A stretch of 64,000 nucleotides of DNA from Neolecta irregularis DAH-3 (taxonomy: Eukaryota > Ascomycota > Neolectomycetes > Neolectales > Neolectaceae): positions 1 to 64,000 of the forward strand of contig LXFE01000167.1 in NCBI GenBank assembly GCA_001929475.1. The letters are read 5' to 3'. This document shows positions 55,261 through 64,000 of the stretch, in pieces. Made by a program: the position numbers and the translations under genes. The notes under the pieces are model-generated. The model ran no database searches. It was not told the origin of the DNA and worked only from the letters and a program-made list of their open reading frames with translations. Position 1 is the stretch's first letter. Every line of letters starts with the position of its first letter.

Positions 55261-57003
55261 TCAAAGAGCACGCCCACCTAAAATTTCCACTTTTAGCTTT
55301 GCCATAGCTTCTTTGTAAAGTGTCGGACACCTTTCGTCAATTTTGCCATCTGCCCATTCTACCTCGTTACTTCTTCCAATGCCATTGACGATAGACTGCT
55401 CGACCCATTTCTCCTGACCTTTTTCTACCAAGGTCAAAGCCAACCCATCTTTTCCAGCTCGAGCAGTCCTTCCAACACGATGCACATACTGTCCGATATC
55501 TCGGGGCAGGTCGTAGTTGATCACGCGTTGTACTTGTAAATCGATTCCTCGTGCCATTAAATCGGTGCATATTAAAACATGAATTGAACCGCCAGAAAAT
55601 TTTGATAGAAGCGGTTTTCGTGATGCATTATCAGAGGAATACAGCCCTGACTGAATATCGCAATATGAAAGCAACTTGTGGAGGCGGGAGGCTGTATCGG
55701 TCGACTTTGCAAATACCAGAACAGATGGCTGATTTTGTAGAAGGCTAAACAGATGTAGGGGTTTTGCATCCGTTGACACTCTGTAAAACTTTTCGCATAA
55801 GGTAGATGGAAGATACGATATTAGGTCGTCATCTTTCATTCTGACATCTGAGATTATCATCCTCGGGAATGAGAGTTTCAAGCCCGTTAAGCTTTCAAGA
55901 TTTCGAGTTTGAGTGGCAGAAAATATCATTTTTCTACATTTTAAAGAATGTGGGTTGGAGAGAATAGTATCATCAAATAGAGTCAAAAATGATTCAGATA
56001 CCACTGAGTTTGATGAGAGCGATGGCGAGTGGATTGCCGAGATGACGATGGCGACCCAATTTTGAAATCGTGAGTGTAGCAAACGATCTGCTTCGTCAAT
56101 GATTAAGTACTGGAGATGCTGAAGCGAGAAGAAAGGAGTCGATTCAATATGGGAAACAAGGCGTCCTGGCGTTGTGATGACTATATCGAGACTTCAGATC
56201 AGCCAAGGATACTGATGATGTAAAAAACCCAGGGAAAGACTCTTGCTCCGTGACAAAAGACTTAATTCCAAAAGTGCCAACCTAAAACATTAACTGCAAC
56301 TACAAAAGGAGATAATACAAGTAATCCACTTCCTCCAGCGAAAAACTCCATTACTCGATGAATTTGCATAACGAGTTCCTTCGTAGGAACCAGAATCAAA
56401 GCACGTATCCTGGGGACAGTCCGACTGGACAACGCCTAATGTCATCAGCAACTGTGTTTCTGTAAGAAGTCTCGCTTCAATAACAGGAATCCCATAACTC
56501 AGTGTTTTACCACTACCTGTTGGTGCACAAATACACAAATCTCCTGGCTCTTTCAGCAAATTCCACACTTTTGCCTGCACTGCGAATGCAAATTCCAGCT
56601 TTTCTTGCCTCAGCCTTGATAATAACCGGGACGAGATAGCAAGATCAGAAAAAAGTATGGGTTCATTTGCATCTAGAATAATCGGATGGCGAAGCCACTC
56701 TGGCAGACCTGCCGAGCTATCAAGTTTTACGAATGCAGCTTGAGATGACTCGAGAGATAAATCTGGAAACGCTTCAAGATCACCGCTCGGTGCTGTCTCC
56801 TGTTCAGCCTCAATTGTTTTGGGTTCCTTGGCAATTTTCTCTTGCTGAGATGAATGAAATTTCGCGGTTTGAGCATCTGAAAGCCCATTGTCGTCAACTT
56901 CTACCTCTTGGTCTCTATTTCCATCGCCATAGTCCTTTCGCTTCCTCTTTTGATTCAGTTTGTGCGGAATCTTCTTGTCTTTGGTTTTCACTGATGCAGC
57001 CAT
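55261..57003 (-). CDS. DBP6: DEAD-box RNA helicase Dbp6 (DDX51 type)
   Basis: Nucleolar helicase for early 60S assembly. The N-terminus (MAASVKTKDKKIPHKLNQKR) is basic, then acidic. The family motif SSAGLPEWLRHPIIL precedes the core. Motif I is APTGSGKTLSYGIP. A later exon carries YLIIDEADRLLHSRFQNW (DEAD). The C-terminal RecA domain has VLVFAKSTDTASRLHKLL, VLICTDLMARGID, VINYDLPRDIGQYVHRVGRT and ARAGKDG. It ends VEILGGRAL at 55261. Two or more short introns lie around 56,100-56,400. It is divergent from SDA1, another 60S factor, with 150 bp between start codons. Confidence 0.92.
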
Positions 57004-57085
57004 CTATTCTTCTTCACAAAGAAGCGTAAATGAGATGGATGCTATTGGCTTTTCATGACATCCCCAACCGACATCTGGTTTCCCT

Positions 57086-57096
57086 CACGTGATTGG
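57086..57096. promoter_or_regulatory. CACGTG-ATTGG composite in the DBP6/SDA1 divergent promoter
   Basis: CACGTG is followed directly by ATTGG, an inverted CCAAT box, about in the middle of the 150-bp region between two ribosome-assembly genes. This could be a shared bHLH plus CCAAT-factor element. Confidence 0.45.
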
Positions 57097-57153
57097 TAAC
57101 TCGCCTCTAAAATATTTCCTATCGGCCAAGGACCTTGCCATTGATTCGACGGA

Positions 57154-59476
57154 ATGGTCAAACGTTCTCGTGCAGCGTTGTTGCCGACGAACCTACCGCA
57201 TCTACAGAACCTCACAAAGCGAGATCCACTATCATATACTGAAGAATTTCGTCAACAATGGAATCACTACTTAGCGACTCTAGATGTTTTCCTTGCAAAC
57301 CCCACAGAAAACGCCGATAGTTTCGCTGAAGTCGTAGGCTTCATCGCACAGGTAGCTACTTGCTTTCCTGTGGAAACATCAGACTTTCCTCATGATCTTG
57401 TACGTTTGCTCAAAACACACCATGAAATGCTACTACCAGAACTGCGCGAAAAACTTGTCAAATCTCTCGTAATGCTGCGAAATAAAGGGGTGATAGATTC
57501 CCTCACTCTCTTGCAGTCACTTTTCCCTCTTTTAATCGCTACCCATTCAAAGACACTTCGTCAGCATCTCTATGCGACTATCTCCTCAGATATCCGAACT
57601 TCAAACTCGAAGGCCAAAAACCATAAACTCAACGGAACCATCCAGAGCATGTTGTTTAATCTTCTCGCAGAGCAAATTCCCTCTGGGGTTTGGGCGACAA
57701 AGCTTGTCAGGGAGATGTGGAGGAGAAATATCTGGAATGATTCCCGAACTGTGGAAATTATGAAAGAAGCTTCGCTGCATTCTAATACAAGGATTGTGGT
57801 GGGTGGGGTGCGATTCTTTTTGGGACATGATGAGGAGGAAAGCGATGAAGAAGAAGATTCTATCGACGTTAAACGGCTTATCCATCAGGCTGGCATCAAT
57901 AAGAAAAATCACGGTCGCGATAGTAAAATTTCCAAAGCAATTGCTACTGTCAAAAAAGGACCACCCTTACTCTTCCTTTGCTAACAATGCAGCGTGAGAA
58001 GAAGAAAAATAAAGGCGATCTATTCAACTTCTCTGCCTTACACATATTAAACAATCCTCAAGGATTTGCAGAGTCTTTATTCACAAAGCACCTATCGAAG
58101 TCTACAAAACTGTCATTAGAACATAGACTTCTTGTTCTACAACTTCTATCACGATTAATCGGCGTTCACAAACTTACCATATTAGGTGTATATTCGTATC
58201 TACAAAAGTAAGCACTCATAGCAGATGTTAACTTATATCAATAGATATCTCACTCCTCACCAACGAGATGTCACTCATTTTCTTGCTTGCGTAGCTCAGG
58301 CGAGCCACGAATTTATTCCACCTGATGTTATTAGTCCTGTTATTAGAAAAATTGCGGATGAATTTGTCACAGGCGGTGTTGCTAGCGAAGTCGTCTGTGC
58401 TGGGTTTGCTGATTTTCAAATTCACAATTGACAGAAGCCTGAATGCAATTAGAGAGATTTGTGCCCGTTCGCCTTTGTCCCTTTCCGAAGATATGTTGCA
58501 GGATCTCACTGAATACAAGTCTTCGAAGGATAAAGGTGTGATGATGGCTTCGCGAAGCTTAATTGGGCTCTATCGAACGGTTGCTCCGGAAATGCTCAAG
58601 CGGAGAGACCGAGGGAAAATAGTTAGCATGGGAATGGAAAATAGTGCCGCAAATTGGAGGTTTGGGGATGAGCGTGGCGTTCAAAGGGGTATAGATGGAT
58701 TGGAACTTCTCGAGACAGAAGGTATTGAAGCTGAAATCGATGACGAAAAAGGTAAGAACATTGTTTCCTATTAATTCTAACTGTAGGATGGGAAAAGTGG
58801 AATGTTGAAAAAGATGCAAGCGATAGCGATGGGTCAAGCGGCTGGATCAATGTCGGAAGTGACAACATTGATATCAATATTTCGGACAGTGACGATGAAA
58901 CACAAAATGCTGAAGGCGATCAAGATACCGAGAGCAATGTGAAGCTAACAGGAACTGAAGGGCTTCACAGTATCGCAACAACGAGGGTATCTGGTCCATC
59001 CTTGATAGGCTAATCATAGATACTCACACCTGCCGATTTTGCAAGACTGTCTGAGCTCCGTGAAAAGTCTGCCGTCGATAGGCAGTTAGGAAAGCCTTCC
59101 AAGTAATTTTCTTTCGTATTTATTACTTATTCATCAGGCGTCTACCGGAATTAGAATTTGTGGATAACACAGCTATTGAGGGCCCTCGAAAGAAAGTCAG
59201 AGCGACATATGCTGAGCGAATGCAGAGTGTACAAGAAGGGCGAGAAGGCCGGGAGAAGTTCGGTAGTCGAAAAGGAAATCGAGAAGAGAACGGCAGGAGC
59301 ACCACTAATCGACAAAAAGCATTGTTTCCCCATTCTTAGTCTGCTAACGGTGTCAGGCCCGTAAGAAGAACTTCATGATGATTGTGCACAAGAAGGAAGT
59401 CAAAGGCAAAGTAAAGGTATCGCTTATGGATAAACAAAAAGCCCTGCGAGATCATAAAGTGAAGAAGTCGAAATAG
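57154..59476 (+). CDS. SDA1: 60S biogenesis and export factor Sda1
   Basis: HEAT-repeat-like nucleolar protein needed for pre-60S maturation and export. Start MVKRSRAALLPTNLPHLQNL then RDPLSYTEEFRQQWNHYLAT is the Sda1 N-terminus. Then HHEMLLPELREKLVKSLVML, NKGVIDSLTLLQSLFPLL and TLRQHLYATISSDIR. Later exons show VDVKRL-like acidic linkers and FKIH-like ARSPLSLSEDMLQDLTEYKS, MASRSLIGLYRTVAPEML. The basic C-terminus FMMIVHKKEVKGKVKVSLMD ends at TAG 59474-59476. Exons are joined by introns of about 35-50 nt. Stop codons of SDA1 and DRS1 face each other about 90 bp apart. Confidence 0.93.
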
Positions 59477-59566
59477 ACGACAGTTATTATTATACATGCA
59501 CAAAAATGAAACCACCAGTAGACTCTTGAAATTTGTCTATAGCTTTATTTTGCTTTCGGCGTTTTA

Positions 59567-61948
59567 TCAACGCCTTAACGACTTTTTCTGAGGTTTCTTT
59601 TTAGAATCCGTTCGATCACATGTTGTCTTCTTGTAGCTTCGTTTCTCCACAGCAAGCATCTTCTTCCGTTTCTTGCTGCTCAATTTTTCTTTCGACTTCG
59701 TAGGACCATTTACTTTCGCTAAGGATTAGTCCACGAAAAGTAAGATGTGAGACCATCGGAGACTTTCTTATCGTTTGCTTTTAAAAACCATGTCCTTGCA
59801 GGGCGACTCCTTATCTCGGCTTCATGTTTGACGAAATTCTCACCCTTCTGAAGCTCCATTTCGGCCTGGCAAAGCTATATGTTGGTTAATTTCTTGTAGA
59901 GTTTAGAATACAGCCTTCTCTTCTTTCTCTTCCACTAAAGTTGCGTCCACATCTTCCGCCAACTTTGCTAAACGGACAGCCCATTTTTCCAGTCCCGTTG
60001 CATCCAGAGTTCGACTTCTGACATCGCCCTTTTGAGCGTCGGCGCTCTTGACTGCAAGTTTAACAATTTTACGGTCAGCTTCCCCAGCAAGGGTAACCGC
60101 GCAACCATTTCGTCCAGCTCGAGCAGTTCGACCCACCCTATGGAGATACATATCGTGTGACTGCGGTGCCTCGTAGTTAATGACAACATCAATCCCTTTG
60201 ATATCGAGACCACGCGATGCAAGATCGGTGGCGAGCAAAAAGTCAACTCTCCCATCTCGGAACTGCTCTAATGCAGTAACTCGTTGTTCTTGGGATAGAG
60301 AACCGTGGAGATCGGCAGCCTTAAACCCCAAAAGTCCAAAAATAATGCGCATACGGTGAGCCATAACTTTGGATCTGAAAAAGACAAGAACTCTATTCTT
60401 GTAGATAGATGAAGCAAGCAACAAAAGCATGGCCGAACGCAAGTGTTCTTTCTGCGGTCTTATTCGAATGAATTCCTGGGTTAAAGAGGAGGCAACACTA
60501 TGCTTGGGATCGACGAGCAGACGGACAGGCTTATTGAGAGAAAGTCGAATAAGGCTGTCAATCTGCCAGGATTAGTACGCGACTATGAACACCCGCTGGT
60601 ACATCTTCTGTCATTGTCGCAGAGAATAACATTGTCTGCCGCGACTTGGGACAAAGTCGTATGATTTCGTCAAGTTCTTTGGCAAAACCATCCTCAAGCA
60701 TCCTTTAGACTTGAGTAAATTCTTGAGAAGATTACATACCGATCGGCTTCGTCTATGACCATGATTTCGATATTTTCGATCGTAAAGCCGGTCGAGTTGC
60801 GAGCATGATCAATAAATCGTCCAGGAGTGGCAATAACAACGTCTGGCTTTTTCCGCAAGTCAAGCTCCTGAGTCTTTAGAGACAGCCCGCCCAAAATGTC
60901 AGTTTCTACGGGAAACTTGGTAACAAACCCACACAAAGGCAGAAAGTCACATCGGTGTAAGTGGCTAGACGAATAGCTACACTGTGGCATTGCATAGCCA
61001 ACTCTCGGGTTGGGCACATGATCAATACCCTTGAAGTGGGTACTTTCTTGGGCCGGTATAAGAGCCGTTCAAGTATGGGGACAATGAAAGCTGCAGTTTT
61101 CCCAGAACCTGTGACTGCACCACCCACAACATCTTTCCCAAGAAGTGCAATAGGTATAGTCTTCTGCTGAATTACCGTCGGTGTAGAGAAACCAACAGAG
61201 GATAGACCCTTCAAGATTGGTCTCGATAAATTCATATTGTTGAAGGATGTAACCGTGACATTGCTATCTTCGGATGGACCTGCAAAGTACTCCTGTCTTC
61301 GCGCGGTTTCTTCTGCAGTTTCAGGTTCTGATCCTGAAGCAATGTCATCAGGATGTTCGAAGGGAACTGCTATTGACCCATCAGAGTCCGAGTTACGATC
61401 TTCGTCGATATCTTCTTCCGAAATTTCATCAGGTTCATCCCTAGTTTTGACGCCCATTCCAAACCCGTCTGCCGCTAAGCCATTAGATTAATTCAAATAT
61501 TGTTCATGCCGATATCTTCATCATCAAGAGCAAAGTTTCCAAATGCCTCGCTCTCATCTTCCCATTCATATGATATCTCATCACTAACTTCTGGACCGTG
61601 TTCTTCAACAGATTCTATGAGGAGATGTGTTCCTTGAGCTGATCGATGTCGCTTAATGATGTCCTCGATGTTGATATCTTTTTTTCTCTTGGTCTTCATT
61701 GCATCCTTTGCCTTATCAAATCCCCACTCCTGCATAGTCCCTAGATCCTGTCTTCCATATCCCGCAGCATCGAAGTCAAAATCTAGGTCGATATCTGCAC
61801 ATTTTCTCTTCTTGGTGGCATTTTCCTCAGGGAGCACTTCATGGCTCGAGTCCTCGCTTGCAGATAGCTCGGACTCTTCGTCGTCCTCTATAGTCAAAAC
61901 AAAGTCATCAGCCTTTGCGCGCAGTTTTCTGGACGTATTTGTAGACAT
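59567..61948 (-). CDS. DRS1: DEAD-box RNA helicase Drs1 (DDX27 type)
   Basis: Nucleolar helicase for 60S assembly. The acidic N-terminus ([20 protein letters not shown]) is followed by [18 protein letters not shown] and the Q motif, then [20 protein letters not shown] (motif I), [36 protein letters not shown], and LFSATM. The second RecA domain has [52 protein letters not shown]. The C-terminal tail is Lys-rich ([19 protein letters not shown]) and ends at 59567 after SLRR, following a 35-nt intron with CTAAT. About seven exons. It is divergent from the DIP2-like gene. Confidence 0.94.
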
Positions 61949-62094
61949 TAATGGAAACTAGCATGAATTTTATTTTTGTTTCAAGTCTCGGTTTGGTCAC
62001 GCCGAATTGTCTACAACATCGAACTTTGGCAGAGAAGGAAACACTCATAGCTTCAGGCTAACAAAGCCTTCCGATCATCCTCGGATTCTTATTC

Positions 62095-64000
62095 ATGGAG
62101 AAATTCCAACTGCTCCCTTCGGATATCGAGTCTAAGCTGCTCGAGCTAGAGTACGATTTTCAGCAAGGCGACATAACCGAGCAAGGCTACAAAAAAGTAC
62201 ACGTATCTGTACAAGCTTTCGTACTCACATACAGCGGAAATCCGCTCTTCTTTTATCTGTAAAGGAGGACCCCGTAATTGCGGCTGGTGAGGGACAAACC
62301 AATTTTTCAAATGACAGCAACAGTACGAGCACGGTATTTCAACATCTAATTGCTTCTCATTGCTGACTGCCTCTAGGATTTCGCCCAAGCCTCTCCTAAT
62401 AACCGCCCAGTATCCCATCTGTCTCTGGAGATGCCTGATTATCGTTTCAACCCTAGCACCTTTGATCTTCGTTTGTAAATCTTCCTATCAAAGGTCTTAC
62501 GAGAAAGAATTTGATGACAATGACTTGACCTATAATCGCATTCATAACACCTATACTGAACGCGCAAGAACTGAAGACTACGAAGAGATCGACGACGATA
62601 ACAGTAATTCTCGTTATATAGCTAGCATACTGAAATTTTTATAGCAGTGGCCTACCAGCGTAAAATATTCGAAGGCTCTCCTCACAAAGGCATTCTTAAT
62701 ATCCTTGAACCACGAGACATCCCATTCTCAATCTTCGATCCTCATAATGAAAATATCCCCTTGTCGAAATTTGACAACCTAGCTGCGATATTGCGTTATA
62801 GGGGTCAAACAATACCCAAGAAACCTGCTTTTCTAGTTCTAGATTCAAAAGGAAAAGAGGTTCACACAATGACATGGGAAAAGATTGCATTGCGTGCAGA
62901 AAAGGTTGGTCACGTTATTCGGGAAAAGAGCGGCCTATATCGAGGTGATCGTGTGGCCCTAGTTTATCGCGATAGTGAAGTCGTTGAGTTTGTCGTTGCC
63001 CTTCTTGGTTGCTTCATTGCGGGAGTAGTAGCGGTCCCAGTCAATAAACCAGAAGACTACGAGGAGCTGAACTTTATTCTTACCTCTACACAAGCACACT
63101 TGGCTCTGACAACTGACAACAACTTGAAGGCTTTCCAACGGGGATTGAGTGCTGCCAAAATACCATGGCCCAGAGGAGTCGAGTGGTGGAAAACAAACGA
63201 TTTTGGCAGTTTCCATCCTAAGAAGAAGGAAGAGCTTCCTGTATTTTATCGAAAAGTAGCTTTTCGCTAATACCAAGGCACTACAAGCTCCTGAACTTGC
63301 ATACATTGAATTTTCAAGATCTCCTACGGGCGAACTACGGGGTGTTGTGATATCTCATCGGACTATCTTGCACGCTATGTCTAGCTTATTGGCTGTAATA
63401 TTTTCTGTTCCAGGACAGAAACAAGACTCGCCAGCAGAACATATGCGTGATAAACACGAAAACCCTGTTATTGGTACTGGGAGCGGAGAAGTACTAGTGA
63501 CGTATCTCGATCCCCGCCAAAGTGTCGGAATTCTCTTTTCAGTACTTATGACTGTTTATGGTGGATACACGACAGTATGGACAAAACCTGGAGCTGTGGC
63601 AACTCCAGGTCTTTTTGCCAATATTGTTACGCGATATAAAGGTTTGAGCCATCAATTCGCATAGTCTCGTTTGACTCCAAGCATCCCTTGTTTTGGCTGA
63701 TTATCCGGGGTTGAAAACAGTGGCATACAACTACCAGAACGATCCATTAACCACTCGGAATTTCTCTAAGAAGCATCCTGTCGACTTTTCTTCAGTTCGC
63801 CTGTGTTTCATCGACTGCCAAAATGTAGATCCTGAGTTTCACGAAATCCTTGCCGATCGATATTTTAAGCCGCTCGGAAATCATCGTGCGTGGGACATTG
63901 TTGCGCCAATGCTCTGTCTTCCAGAGCATGGCGGCATGGTTATAACAGTCAGAGATTGGCTCGGGGGCCAAGATCGCATGATGCCGGACGGCCCAGCACT
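62095..64000 (+). CDS. DIP2/Cmr2/CPS1-type AMP-binding protein (5' part)
   Basis: Cut off by the window end. The ATG at 62095 starts MEKFQLLPSDIESKLLELEY then DFQQGDITEQGYKKRKSALL, a DMAP1-binding domain. The adenylate-forming domain follows: ILEPRDIPFSIFDPHNENIP, FDNLAAILRYRGQTIPKKPA, GLYRGDRVALVYRDSEVVEF, AYIEFSRSPTGELRGVVISH, and PMLCLPEHGGMVITVRDWLG near the end. This domain order is that of DIP2 / S. cerevisiae Cmr2 / fungal CPS1. Members are large, with two FAAL-like domains that act on fatty-acid-derived or D-aminoacyl substrates. The precise reaction here is unknown. Introns of about 38 and 37 nt are seen (first near 62,195, another ending before ALQAPELAYIEF). Confidence 0.9.

Noticed and set aside
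1-64000. tRNA, rRNA, CRISPR arrays, retroelement or DNA-transposon coding genes
   Set aside because: No cloverleaf-like segments, regularly spaced direct repeats, or reverse transcriptase, integrase or transposase motifs were seen in the reading frames or gaps.

Overview
The window is nuclear DNA from an ascomycete fungus, most likely filamentous (Pezizomycotina-like) rather than a budding yeast. Support: a DUF4045-gelsolin protein, a kinesin-3 with FHA and PH domains, a CYS-3/MetR-type bZIP, a branched-chain acyl-CoA dehydrogenase, TTAGGG-type repeats, and genes split by very short GT-AG introns (32-43 nt in most cases I could resolve, often with CTAAC/CTAAT branch sites). I see no transposon ORFs, tRNA or rRNA genes, or CRISPR. 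The species cannot be named from the sequence alone.

Layout. 0-1 kb: unrecognised DNA and the 3' remnant of a prolidase gene. 1-16 kb: DUF4045-gelsolin actin-binding protein (-), D-arabinono-1,4-lactone oxidase (+), an unrecognised disordered protein (+), PEX5 (-), a five-finger CCCH protein (-) and a Nif1-like Sel1-repeat protein (-). 16-28.5 kb: kinesin-3 (-), eIF5B (-), a TMEM184/OST-alpha membrane protein (+) and AP-3 sigma (-). 28.5-41.8 kb: a CPSF-A/MMS1-type propeller protein (+), a large mitochondrial PPR protein (-), the GATOR2/SEA subunit WDR59/Sea3 (+), a CYS-3-like bZIP (+) and SRP68 (-). 41.8-49.4 kb: ALG10 (+), Rrn11 (-), a Gvp36-like BAR protein (+), NOG1 (-) and acyl-CoA dehydrogenase (+). 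49.5-54 kb: a second PPR protein (+) and a methyltransferase-like protein (+). 54-55.3 kb: the only gene-poor stretch over 1 kb, with a 93-bp tandem duplication and a telomere-like motif. 55.3-64 kb: DBP6 (-), SDA1 (+), DRS1 (-) and the start of a DIP2/CPS1-type AMP-binding protein (+), cut by the window end.

The genes are mostly housekeeping and tightly packed. Convergent pairs are often separated by only 30-100 bp, and SRP68 and ALG10 may share a start-codon palindrome. Five ribosome-production genes (RRN11, NOG1, DBP6, SDA1, DRS1) lie in the last 20 kb. The most unusual features are the minimal introns, the overlapping divergent start codons, a 25-bp telomere-like minisatellite between WDR59/Sea3 and the bZIP gene, and a methyltransferase-like protein with an eroded SAM-binding loop. 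I found no clearly new multi-gene system.
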